A stretch of DNA of 64,000 nucleotides. Origin: Sphaerulina vaccinii (Eukaryota > Ascomycota > Dothideomycetes > Mycosphaerellales > Mycosphaerellaceae). Within the stretch, counting starts at the first letter, position 1; every line of letters starts with the position of its first letter. Below are positions 9,250-20,577 of this stretch, piece after piece. Both the position numbers and the translations under genes were made by a program. Location of the stretch: the NCBI GenBank assembly GCA_022570795.1, contig JAKUDP010000002.1:2356001-2420000 (forward strand), given 5' to 3'. Under the pieces are notes generated by a model that did not search any database, was not told where the DNA came from, and saw only the letters and a list, made by a program, of their open reading frames with translations.

Positions 9250-11565
9250 CAAGTATTCAATGCAAGTCTCGTGAAAGTCCTGGGTGAGTCCTGGGTGACT
9301 GTCGGATTTCCATTGCGCTTCCATTCTCGAGCAGCTATTGATGCATGCTGAGCTGACAACTCAAGCAGCCATGTCAGCACTACTCATGATCTGATTCGGC
9401 AATCGATCTCATGATCTTTCACCAACACGCATTCGCGACTCGACGCCGTGGTGGTGCTGCAAATGTACATCAATCAGCAAGACAAGCCGTGTAAAGAAAG
9501 CACGCCTTCACCCACCAGCACTGTTAAGTCACGCCAACTGTGGAAGATTCTGCCTCCCTCCCTCCAGCTTTCAATCATCGTGAACAGTGTCAACAACGCC
9601 AAAGACTGACATCGTTTGAACACCGTTGTCTGGATCGAATAATATCTCTGTGGATGGACTCTGAGGCTGATGAGAGAATCATCGAGAAGAAGTTAAGGGA
9701 GTATCTGTTCACTTTTGCAATTGCAGATATAGCTTTACCCCTTGCCCGTGGGAGGAGTAAGGCTTGGTATGATGGTCCTGTGAAGAAGTCGCAAGTGTGG
9801 ATCCTTCATATTGCTTGTCATCGGTTTGGAAAAGAGTGACGATGAGCCCGAGGGATTCTCATTACGGAACGGGGATGTCTTCTGATTGAATACGCAAACA
9901 CGATCGAATGTCCTGTCGTCATTTGGTCGAATTCTGCTTGCTCGGCTCACGACGCACGGAGAGCTCGCTACTTCTCCTCATTACAGCCTGGAGAAAGTCA
10001 AGCGTCCGGATGTGATGCGCGATTCTTCGATCTAGGAGATCCAATGGCATAGTCGGCGAGAGATATGGCATTGAGGAATATGTCCTCCTGGATGATGATG
10101 ATGAGCCGGTTGATCCTCATGAGAAGGAAGAAACTTAGTTCAATCCATATCATAACGATGATGATGATGGACGTGCAGGTCAGCATATCCACAACTAAGA
10201 TGCTGGATCATGTCATGCAACCGGTCTATCGTATGGCGGCAATGGGAGACGTGATAGAGATCGTGATGGGGAGGTTGCTGGAGACCACAATCTTAGTCAA
10301 GCGGCTCTATTCAATTCAGCGCATTTGATCTCTTTGCTTCCCATGATGATGCTGAATCCATCATTGTTACATTCTCGTTTTCTGCGATTGATCATATAGG
10401 ATAGATTCAGACCCATTGTGAATGAATGGCTTTTACGTGTGCAGGAGCTCTTCGGGAAGTGAATGAGGTGTTTCACATCGCAACTACTCCACTTGACCAG
10501 TGATGTGATGCTCGTTGAGGAGTAATATTCTTGGAGACCCATAAATGTTTCGTTCTTCGTTCACCTTTTTCTTAGGGTTACCGCAAACCTGTAGGACGAC
10601 GACAATATCGTCAATCGTGGACTCGGGCTCTCGACTTTCGCTGTAGCATGTTTTGGAGCCGTTTCGAGTATGTCTGCGTACTTACAGCTCGTTCGCCTGT
10701 GATTTGCAACCTGTACATCACTTTCGTCGAATTATGCCTTTTCCTGAAAATGGGCTAATTTCGCCTGATGAGGTCAGACTTGTACAGATGATAGGTCATC
10801 TTCTGCTGCAGATCTCGTCACAGGCTCTTCTGGTCTTTGTAGATTTTGAGGCGTGCTTCAGATCATGCAGTCCAGAGTCTTTGTACGCCGGAGAGACATC
10901 CGTTGTAGTACCAGTCTCGTCCGGCTGAAGGCTGGTGTGAGGTTCGGCACGGCAGTTCTCGCAAAGTTCGCTGGTCTTCAAGTTGCGTTGTAGATATCGA
11001 TCGAGCAGATAGGTCTGATCCTGTATCTAGTCGTACTTTAGGTTTGTCAGACACAAGACCGATGATGTGCAGGTCGTCAGCTGTCATGTTGCTTGTCCAA
11101 TATCTGTGCGAGAGTCAAAGCGGAGTCAGCTCCGACATATGACCTCGTGAGTTGACGATGAGGCTGTTCGAGACTCTTGCAAGGATCGGAGTACACTGCG
11201 AGCATATGACGAGCCAGTAGTCGAAGATGATGCAACGTACTTTTCGACTGCTTTTCTTGGTGAGTGAAATCCTGAGGTAACCCGGGTATAAAAATGTGAA
11301 TGACTTCATGGCGATCTTCTCTTGTTCCTGAACATTTCCCTGCAAACCTGGCCAATAACAATTCCTTCCCCCCCGTATCGAGGGCCTCCATCGAAGATGA
11401 CAATCTCAGGGATCATGATGCTCGTTGACCGCGAGGACACGCGAAGACTTTTGTCCTCTCACGCCTAAAGCATAACTCCAAACACCGAACTCTAACCGAT
11501 TGCTGTGGTATATAAATCAGGACCCCGAGCAGCTGCCCACTGTGCCTCGCGTTTGCTTCCACCAG
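9250..11565. other. Intergenic, 2.3 kb, no supported gene
   Basis: No reading frame here has a recognisable product. A 99-codon plus-strand frame at 9540-9839 starts inside CT-rich sequence and is not convincing. At 10091-10103 and 10157-10169 there are short GAT trinucleotide runs; the frame around the first encodes an acidic stretch (LLDDDDEPVDPHEKEE) that ends in a stop after about 35 codons. The right part is the 3' flank of the small zinc-cluster regulator. Confidence 0.4.
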
Positions 11566-12535
11566 CTACGCGCTGTCGCTCGGCGTCGCATCGTCCTTCA
11601 TCATGGGTGTCGGCTGGTCAAATGTGGGAGGCATTGGTGTAAGTGGCCCTCCCACAGGATTTTCTGGCATCAACGCGTTCAGATCAGGCGCTGCTTCTCT
11701 GCTTAACAACTGTTGTGGTGCAGATTTCAGTTGTGCTACGATCTTGTCGACATCGCATCCGAGGCGCAGGAATGCCAGCAGAAGAGCCTTTGTCTGGTCA
11801 GCGATATGCCCTCAGCAATATTGACCAGAGTCCGACCCACCGACTCCTCGTCTGATCGCGTGCGGAGCTGTTCGAATAGGTACTCGAGGTTCTCGGTCTT
11901 TGCTGTTGACTCGTGCAGCTTCAACTATGATCAGAGCAAGGTCAGTACGTGATTTGTCTGGAGTAGGTCCTGCAACCAAGGTCCCGGCTGGCCTCTTCGA
12001 GCTTCGTGGTACTCATGGGACTACAGGACAACTCATCGCCGTTCGCTTTAAGAAGCACTGTTTGCTCGAGGCACAGTCACACCGAGACCGGACCCTCTTC
12101 AACAAGACGTTGGGATCACGAACCTTTAGTGATCCTACTCTCGTTAGTCCTTCATCATATTCGTATGCACACTCTACGCCTCGACGCAAGCAGGAAGCAC
12201 AGGACGGTCGTTCGCCGGAACACTGCACCGCACAGTTAGCGGAAGAGTGTTGATGGAAACCTGAGTTCAATCACGTACCTTTCCCTTCCGTCTTCGACAT
12301 GGCCAACATGCAACGTCCACGATCTTCTTCTGGTATGTCCTATCGCTGCTGGCCGATCCCGCTCTTTGTTTCTGGTCACTCTAGTTGCCAATCAGCTTCG
12401 ATACCTTGGATCGTGGCATGAGATGAGCGCTGTCTGAGATGCAAGGAAACGCACCGTGTCTGAAGATTGGTCTGCACCAGGACCAAGGCCGCCAGTAAGG
12501 GGTTCCACGAAGAAGTTGCCCGTGCAGTCTCCCAT
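11566..12535 (-). CDS. Short Zn(II)2Cys6 DNA-binding protein, six exons
   Basis: I assembled six exons: 12535-12455, 12380-12279, 12222-12124, 12064-11977, 11902-11841 and 11793-11566, giving 219 aa. The complete binuclear zinc cluster crosses the intron after residue 61: VACWPCRRRKGK joined to CSGERPSCASC and RRGVEC, with cysteines 52, 55, 62, 69, 72 and 79. Introns 2 and 5 have clear GCTAAC and GCTGAC branch sites; the others are weaker, and the junction between exons 4 and 5 is the least certain. After the cluster comes a short helical region (KTENLEYLFEQLRTRSDEES) resembling the segment after the zinc cluster in other fungal regulators, then a Pro-rich tail ending TPSDSA. No fungal transcription-factor middle homology region is present, so it is a minimal nuclear DNA-binding protein. 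Targets are unknown. Confidence 0.62.
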
Positions 12536-14319
12536 GCTCGGGCTGTAGTCGGGACAGTTGCACGAAAGGATATCGGTTATAGACCGATGCCTTTTTGCAA
12601 CAGTGTGAGTAAATCACTATGACCTATGCTTTACACTCATTGATCCACGGCGCGTCATGTGTAAGAAGGTGAGAAGTTGAATGAATGCAGGGAAGTTAGA
12701 AGGTCTAACTGAAGATCAGAACGCTGGCCCACAATCGGCGGTTCATGACCCTACTCTTTTGTGCACTGGCTACAACGTACCGGGCTGAGAGCTGCACGCA
12801 ACACTACTGGGATGACGGTACTCATATCGTACGGATCGCTCGAGGCTCTCCGGAGGATTAGTACCTGTTGGATGGAAGCGAGCGAATTTGGGCCATGTCA
12901 GATGTATGTGTCCCTCCCGTGCGAACGGCTTTTAGGGAGTAGAGCGGGCCTAAGCTAAGGCTTGGATTGACCTCTCTGAGCTGTCGACCTTGCTCAATTG
13001 CAGCGATCATGCACTGCCGATACCAGCTGCTACGCCATGAAGCCAGTGAAGACTGATCACAAAGGTGGCGAGTGAGAGAGATCTGCGAATAAGACTGATC
13101 TAGAGGTGCACGTATGTCGTACCGGGATTCAGCGTCTGCCAAAAGAAGAGTCGCGCACATGTCCGCATTGGCGATGTGCCCAACTACTGGGATGGATAGG
13201 ATGGATTGCGGAGGCTTGTCCGGCCCCATTCTCGAGGACCACACAACATCCACTTAGGTGCGTAAGTATCAATTCCTACAGGGTTCAAGACATGTACCTG
13301 CGATGTATGAAGAAGGCTGAGCACCCCTCTCACAATGCTGCCTGCCATGTCGGTCGCCACTCAACATTGAAATGCAGCGCTCGGAGTGAGCTGCGAGCCA
13401 TGACGACCGTACTCACACGTGACGATATGAAAGTCTCACAAAGTTGGGAACTCTTTCTTGCTGGTGATTCTGCATCCACTTTCTTTGTAGAGAGTTGCGA
13501 TATCATCACCAGCGAAACGACCGTCCGCGATATTTGGATGGCTAGCGGAAGCTGTTCAAGCGATTCACCTCTACGACACCAGTCAACACCATCACGATAT
13601 CGATCACTGTCGTTGCTCATGCAAGAACGACACTCCGAGCAACTCATCCACGCATCAGTAGCTGATACACAGGCTCAAAAAACTACGCGTGCTGTAAGCG
13701 TAGAACGTGAGTTATCTTGTACTCGACACGGCAATCCCTGAACTGTGAGGACGTTCAAGGCGTACACAAAAGCCAGAACACAGTAACCCTCGATCGTGAG
13801 AGTCGAAGCTGAGGCGTGGAAGAACGCTACAAACATGCTAATAAGGTAAAATCATCGACCAGATCCACAGGGACCTCGTCGGCCGTGATACGAGAAGCCT
13901 CAAACACCACTCCTCCATGATCAGCATCGCTTCGATACTCCCACGCGGATCATCCTCAGGGTCCTTCTATACCGTGTTCTATACCGTGGCCAGAGAGATA
14001 TATGGCTCCGGCATCACGAAGCTCACTTGGCCGTCCTATACACCGTGCCTGTCTGGAGCTTATAGGTTGAACTCTCTCAGCATGCCTGACGGTTGACGGC
14101 GTGCTGGCCATTAGTCAAGGTAGGCGTCGGAAATCATGATTGCGCATGGAGCGCAAGCTTCTCGAAGTCCGCCCACCGGTCCGCGACAAGCAGCTGGTGG
14201 CCGAGATGGTAAGGCTAACACTAGACACAAGACATCACTGCATAGTTCAGACAATGCTCGCCGGACAGCAACATTGGCCCGATACACACCGCCTGTCTAT
14301 CTACAGCGCCCAACAAACC
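12536..14319. other. Intergenic, 1.8 kb, no supported gene
   Basis: The stretch separates two minus-strand zinc-cluster genes. It holds the promoter of the short regulator and the 3' flank of the larger one. A 211-codon plus-strand frame (13106-13741) begins with GTG and has no family resemblance, so I do not call it. Confidence 0.4.
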
Positions 14320-16448
14320 TCAGTCGACATTGAGTCCATGCATATCATTCACCAAGCTCTCAAGAGTCGACGCCTCAACATCAGTATGCCTCAGCCGAGC
14401 ATCGACGATGAATGTCGACCGCACTTTGTCCAGAGCAGGTAGGATAGGATAGTCGTGATCCAGGCGGGCGAACACCCTATGCGCGAGTGGAGGGAGGACC
14501 ACACCTTTGCGCGCGGCTGTTGCTTGTATGCTTCTCAGGATCGCGCGATAGATTGCGAACGATTTCGCAATGCGCAGACACAAAAGCAGACCCAGAGAGA
14601 AGATGTACCGAGCGTCCAGGTCAGTCTTCAGCTTAGGCAAGGCAGCCAAGCAGATGTGGACCAACGGCGCGAAGTTCTGCGGCGGTGTACATTGCGGCGA
14701 ATACTGTCGATCGAAGTGAAAGATGTTGGTCTTCAGTTGCTCCATCGCAGCGAGGTATGCTGAGACTGTGAAATCTGCCGGTAGACCTGCTTGCTGAAGC
14801 AGTTTCGCCCTCGGCAAAAAGCTGCTAGGACCATCTGGCTCGAGGACAAAGGGACCAAGGAGCTGAATCAACGCCAGCTGGTGGTAGTTGTGGACGCTTA
14901 TAACCTGGGGGCTTGAGATTCTGAGAGTCTTCAGTAGGTCATTCAGGTCATGGTACCATCTGCATAGCCGCTGATATATCACTAGGGCAGCATCGTGATG
15001 TTCTTTCGTCACGCTGTTTGTCTCGTATCTCCGATGTAACGGCGCAATATCGACCACAATCAGCGAGAGGACTGTTCGTGCGTGCTGCACCTGGCCCGAA
15101 AACTGATGGCATGCTCCTGGCCATGGCCAGCATGTCCACATCTCTGGCCGTAGCTCAGGCTCAGCCATAGATACCGCAGGACGATCGGTCAAGGGCTGCA
15201 GGTCGTTGATCAACGATAGATAGCTGTTGCATACTGGCGTCAGCTCGCCGTCAAGGCATCGAGATCGTAATTTGACACGTACGCTCTGTAGTTGAACATT
15301 CCCCAAGCAACAGCTTGTCGTCCTCTAGTCCGCACTGTATGCTCTGAACTGAAGGTTCTCTGCGCCATAGCTGGACGAAACAGACCGAGAATTCTGGCCA
15401 GCTGCTCAGATTGGGCGAGGTAAGGCCAACCAGATTTGTCTTGTCCTTTGAACTCATATACCAAGAACAATAACATACCAGCAACGATCACAGCCGGAGT
15501 CGCATCGCCATGAATAATGTCCCACATTTGACTTGCCGCTGCCAGTCCAAAGTGCTCAGCAATCGCAGCTTCTTCTGGCTGTATATAGAAGAAATTTCGA
15601 CTCCCAAGTGCCATAAGTGCATGGATAAGAAGTGAGCAACAGAACTCTGATTCCTGGCCTTTCACTAAGTGATCCAGGAATATGTCTCTATCAAAGAAGG
15701 TGAAGCTTTCATGATCCCAGGTGAAGAAGCAGCGAAGAATGTTTCGAAAACTTGAATCGTCAATATATGTGACTCCCCAATCACTGCTGCGAGCGTTCTG
15801 GATCCGTGGATCGTGTTGCAGTGAGACATTGTGCTGCACAGGGGCTGATCTTCCTGCATTCTTCCATTCTGTTGCTGCTTCGTGACTTGCAACCCGCCTC
15901 AGACTTGATTGCTTGAGGGGTCCTGCATGTGCTACCACAGATAAAGGGCGATTCGACTCGCCAGTCAGCGACCTTGGATGAACGTCAGGGCGACTGAGCT
16001 TCTCAGCAACAGCAGTGGCGAAAGAGCGGTCTGGAGAACGCTGGAATCGTGCAGCTTGGAGTGCTGACTCGATGTCGCTGCCAGAGCGTACAGCTGAGAG
16101 AACTCGCAAAGCTTCAGCATCGGAGGTGTCCTTCAAAAGAGAGAACAATTCTTGATGTTGCATAAGCTGGGGCTGTATCTGCTCCAACTTCCTCTTGACG
16201 GCGGTGATGGGTGTGGCATCAGGGTCGCGCTCGGAGTCATAGACACATACAGTCTTCCGACGAGAGCATGATGAGCAAATTGGTCTCACACCATCGCACT
16301 GAGCCGTCTATCAGCATGAACTTGGAGAAAAATCACGTACAACAATAGAACATACCTTGGTTTTCTTGGACCTGCAGCGATCACAGGCCACGGTCACTTG
16401 ATCTCGCCTCTTCGATAGCGATGTGGTGGACTGCGAGGAGGTCGCCAT
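14320..16448 (-). CDS. Zn(II)2Cys6 transcription factor with fungal-specific regulatory domain
   Basis: Exons 16448-16356, 16298-15283 and 15223-14320, separated by 57- and 59-bp introns, give 670 aa. The zinc cluster reads ACDRCRSKKTK joined to CDGVRPICSSC and RRKTVC, with cysteines at 22, 25, 32, 39, 42 and 49; the first intron splits the cluster at the position typical of this class. A linker with the short coiled-coil start ITAVKRKLEQIQ follows. The middle homology region spans about residues 190-600, including HALMALGSRNF and the AWGMFNYR motif, whose end is interrupted by intron 2 (donor GTACGT, branch CTGAC). These proteins are nuclear regulators that bind CGG-containing repeats. The overall layout recalls nitrate-regulator-like (NirA-type) factors, but target genes are not evident; no biosynthetic or transport genes lie alongside. 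Confidence 0.88.
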
Positions 16449-17358
16449 CTTCGCAGTTAGAACAACTATTCCGTTGATGCAATTGAGACTCACATTGGGG
16501 AAGCACCACTTTCTACACGATCCCAACACATCGTGCAGACTACCACATAAGCACAGCCCGGGGCCGCGGCAGACATGCCGCTGGAAGGCATGCATGGAAA
16601 TCGAGTCCTCATGACGATGTTTCATGCCACAAGAGACGTAGATAGGTTTACTTTAGCGAGCCCGGAAGCAAGAGGAGATATGTTGTGGATGGTGGTCATG
16701 CACCCAGTACTTTAAACTGTGCCCCTGAAAGCTTTCCATGCGACCCATGCGCCTTCACACGCGGAGTAATATGGTTCTTCACAGAATGCGGCTGATCTTG
16801 CTGAAAAGTGACGCACTTGACAGATGTGAATACTTGGTCGCATGGCGTAGCTCGCCCTCTGAACCCAGCCTCCAACTTGGGAGCGGCCTTCGTGCCGCAA
16901 CTCCCTGAATGTTGATACTCGAGCACCCGTGAAGATTCCAGTCGTGTTCCTGAATTGTTTGTTTCCATGTTAAGCACCGGGATCGGCTCAGCGCATGCAT
17001 GTGAATTTACGAATGATTATCGTCTCTGCACTACCATGAGACGAAGCCATCCTTCATCGTGCTTCTTATTGCCGACGGCTTTAGCAGCATTGTCCGCGAG
17101 ACTGCTTTTGATCATACCAAAGCCATCATGAACTCGCGCCATCTGATTGATAGCTGCGAGTGAAACTTATGCTTTGGGTGACCACAGCACTTGCTGTTTT
17201 ACGGTGCAGTGAGTGCAGTTCATCGCTTGTCGTGCTTCGATCTCCAAACCACCGACAGAGCCACGCTGTGCGACCAGCAACTGTTCCAGTACTCAAAAGT
17301 TTGCTTGAGATCCACGAACCAATTCAGCAAAAAGCCCTTCTAGCACGGACGTACAGTC
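16449..17358. other. Intergenic, 0.9 kb, no supported gene
   Basis: This is a divergent region between the minus-strand transcription factor and the plus-strand GNAT-like gene, so it holds both promoters. Only short overlapping frames occur and none is supported. Confidence 0.45.
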
Positions 17359-18089
17359 ATGTCGTCCTGCATTGCAAAGGTCATCATGGACACCGCAGTC
17401 GAAGGGAGATCCTCGCTGAGCGCATTGTCGATGTCTCTCCATATCATCACATGTGATTCAGGAGAGCCGGATTGCTTGGAGCACTGTCATATTGAGGCCT
17501 ATGTGGCAGATGTGAAGATCGGCCAGGCTGACGTCTCGATCGGCCACATCAAGCTCTATCGCCTGGGCAAGGCGAAGATGGAGAGAGTGAGTCCTGCAGA
17601 GATGTGGCGGCAATGTCAAATATATGATCTTTTGCACTTCGGAGGCAAGTTGAACAAGATCGAGAACTTCCTAGCAAATGAAAGCTTCTTCGATGAATGG
17701 CAGTCCAGCATCGCGGAAGCAGAAGAGGTTGTCTACATTGAAGAAGTTGTCCTAAACAAGAAATCCCGTGGCCAAGGACTGGGACTTGAGGCCCTCACCA
17801 AGGCTATTGCTCAATTGCAACTGCCACAGAAGACTATCCTACTGCTGGAGCCTGGAGGAATTGGCCAGCTGGAATGTAGCCACGAGGAGGCTGGGGAGAA
17901 GCTTGCCAAACATTGGAGCAAGTTGGGCTTTTGCTTGTGGAGCTATACTGATGAAGCCTGGTTGTGTGTGGCTCTCGAGGATCTCATCGTGCCTTCTGGC
18001 CTGGGTAAGTGATTGGAGCGTTTTACTCGAGACGAGGTGGCTAACGTGTCTGATTAGCAGACTCGCAGCGTGCAGTCGAACATCGGTAG
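17359..18089 (+). CDS. GNAT-like N-acetyltransferase-fold protein
   Basis: The main exon, 17359-18004, is followed by an intron (GTAAGT...GATTAG) and a short terminal exon starting at 18058 or 18061 and ending at the stop 18087-18089, giving about 225 aa. Near residue 140 the segment EEVVLNKKSRGQGLGLEAL matches GNAT motif A (R-x-x-G-x-G/A), the loop that grips acetyl-CoA pyrophosphate; the later HWSKLGFCLWS would be the C-terminal strand. The remainder is not recognisable, so substrate is unknown. Several in-frame ATGs exist at the start (17359, 17386, 17428), so the N-terminus is uncertain. A second frame downstream of the acceptor also stays open for 57 codons, leaving the tail ambiguous. 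Confidence 0.6.
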
Positions 18090-18828
18090 CCTTCTCTCCA
18101 CGAGCAGCGACCTGACTCCTGTTGTGTCTGCTGCCTTACTGGTACGAGATTCTGTCCGTACAGAAGACGTCTGTCAAGCAGGACTTGCGGGGCGTCTCAT
18201 CTCTCGCAGCAGTGTGTACTGCTATACATGACCACGTTATGGTGTAGCAGTGGTACAGCTCTGGGCAAATACCTATCACAGATGTGACAACGACATGAGG
18301 CATTTTTGATGATGGTCAGATGATGTTGTTGTTTCGGTCGAAGATGACAGTTCTGATGGAATTGGTTCTCTTCGTATGCCGACGCTACCCTCAACTGTGA
18401 CTGCTCCGATTGCATCCGTTGTGCTGCGAGAATTGACCGGGACCACAACCCCTCCAGACCCCGCCGAGCTGATTACTGGAGAAGTCGAGGACACATTTAT
18501 CGTGAGCCGTTCTACCAGGCTTCGCATTGGCGGCAATGAGATACTGTTACCGCGGCACTTTGTGATGCTATGGGACTAAAGGTAGAGGCATTACCCGATG
18601 TCAAGACTGTCTCTTCCTTCCACTGCTCTTCCTTGACATTTCTCCAACCCAGCCAGGACCAGCGGACCTCATTACTCCACTTCTGATATCATACTGAGCG
18701 TTGCCGCGTTGCCTCGATCATAGCTCCATAGTGATCAGTCCCTCACACTGGCAGTAGGAAGTGTACTATCTGACAACAGTCAAGCTACAAGTGAAAGCAT
18801 TCACTGAATACCGAGTACATTGCGCATC
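18090..18828. other. Intergenic with one unassigned plus-strand frame
   Basis: A plus-strand frame open from about 18310 to 18579 encodes a Thr/Pro-rich stretch (for example LRELTGTTTPPDPAEL) ending in HFVMLWD. Its nearest methionine is at 18376. I cannot tie it to a family or to an upstream exon. The right part is the promoter of the fructose-1,6-bisphosphatase gene. Confidence 0.35.
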
Positions 18829-19985
18829 ATGAGCGCGACATATGGAGAAGGAGGTGCTGTTGGAGGCGAGAAGATCAACACTGAGATTGTGACACTTTCC
18901 CGATACTTGAGCGAGGAGCAGACGAAGCACAAGGAGGCAACCGGAGACTTCACGTGGGTGTTGTAACCTCAGCGAGTGGGAAGGGTGCTAACATTGCGTT
19001 CGATAGCCTGCTCTGCCATGCCCTCCAATTCTCCTTCAAGTCGATAGCGTACTACATCCGACGAGCTTCCTTGATCAATCTGTCCGGTCTTGCTGGATCC
19101 TCGAACACGACCGGAGACGATCAGAAGAAGCTAGACGTGATTGGTAACGATGTCTTCGTTGCGGCCATGCGATCGAGCGGTCGTGTACGCGTCTTGGTAT
19201 CGGAAGAAGAGGAGGAAGCTATTGTATTCGACAACAATCCAAATGCTCGCTATGCCGTAGCTTGCGATCCTATCGATGGAAGCAGTAACCTAGACGCAGG
19301 TGTATCTGTGGGCACAATCTTCGGAATATACAGACTTGAAGAAGGTGCAAAGGGCACAAAAGAGGATCTGCTCCGTCCAGGAACCGATCTCGTGGCAGCT
19401 GGCTTCACCATGTATGGTGCTTCGGCTCAGCTTGTGCTGACCATGAAGGGTGGCCCGGTGAATGGTTTTACAATGGACAACGCGCTAGGCGAGTTCATTC
19501 TGACACATCCAAACATGGACATGCCCAAGCGCCGCGCAATTTACAGCTGCAATGAAGGCAACAGCAAATACTGGCCCGAACCAGTAAAGGAGTGGGTCGA
19601 CGGCCTGAAGAACGCCGAGAAGCCATACTCCGCCAGATATATTGGTTCCATGGTGGCCGATGCGTACCGTACACTATTGTACGGCGGTATCTTTGCTTAC
19701 CCAGCTGACAAGAAGTCGCCAAAGGGCAAGCTCAGAATTTTGTACGAGTGCGGTCCAATGGCCATGGTTTTCGAGCAAGGTAAGACTTTGACCTGGCCCT
19801 GCAATGCTCGTACATCTTGCTAATCGTATCGCACAGCTGGTGGCCAAGCTGTCGACAGTAACATGCGCCGTATGTTGACCGTAGTGCCTGAGCACATCCA
19901 CGATCGCAGTGGTATCTTCATGGGAAGCCACGAGGAAGTGCAGAAGGTCATTGATATCCACAAGAAGCACGGAATATCAGCATAG
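18829..19985 (+). CDS. FBP1: Fructose-1,6-bisphosphatase
   Basis: Three exons, 18829-18953, 19007-19779 and 19837-19985, with introns of 53 and 57 bp, give 348 aa, the usual length of the enzyme. The N-terminus INTEIVTLSRYL resembles the allosteric arm of the family. The metal-binding signature DPIDGSSNLDAGVSVGTIFG lies near residue 128 and the substrate segment GKLRILYECGPMA near 281, followed by the split AGGQAVD motif that crosses the second intron. It hydrolyses fructose-1,6-bisphosphate to fructose-6-phosphate, the committed step of gluconeogenesis, in the cytosol. In yeasts the gene is glucose-repressed and the enzyme is degraded on glucose; I see no specific site here to show this. Splice phases are all consistent, so the model is firm. 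Confidence 0.96.
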
Positions 19986-20577
19986 GTAAAACTCGAAGGG
20001 TTGCCATAGTTCCATAGGAGAACTATTACTGCACATTCTCAATCGCAAGACGCCCGTATCAATGCGGCATCTGTCATGTGGTCGTGCCATTTCGTAGAGG
20101 GTCTAGTATGGTCGCTCTGCCGGTCGCGAGTGAGGCTGTGACTGCATCGACCTGGGCATGTAGGAGTCTTGCGAGTGCTGTTACACGCGCACGGAGGGTG
20201 AAAATCTCGAAAGGGTGAAATCGTGTGAGCTATTGTTGTTGTGAAGCAAGGATCGGTTGGTCGGGTGCGGCGAGCCTTTCACTCGAGACGAGCAAAAAGT
20301 CAAATCTAGACACATCAGCCTCTGGACACCCGATCAGGAACATGTCCTCTTCACTTCTCCGCCTTCGACTGAGCGGACTCGAGCAGGCGCACGATATCTT
20401 TATGCCGCGGTGACCAAATACCGGAGGCTGGCGCTGGCATCGTAACTTGATCCACCGTGGCTGCAGGCAATACGAGCCGCGAGCGAAGGTGACACCAACT
20501 CGCAAAGGCGCAAGTGATTGACGTGGTGCAAAAACATCTTTGTGCGATGTCAGGCATTGCTCGACTATCAAGTCAAG
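19986..20577. other. Intergenic, 0.6 kb
   Basis: This stretch holds the 3' flank of the fructose-1,6-bisphosphatase gene and the promoter of the next gene. No supported coding sequence was found. Confidence 0.45.

Noticed and set aside
11736..12270. Zinc-cluster remnants read first as a pseudogene
   Set aside because: Single-frame reading seemed to show a broken cluster, but joining exons in the correct phase restores all six cysteines, so it is annotated as an intact gene.
13106..13741. 211-codon plus-strand frame
   Set aside because: Starts only with GTG, no recognisable motif or splice support, composition not distinctive.
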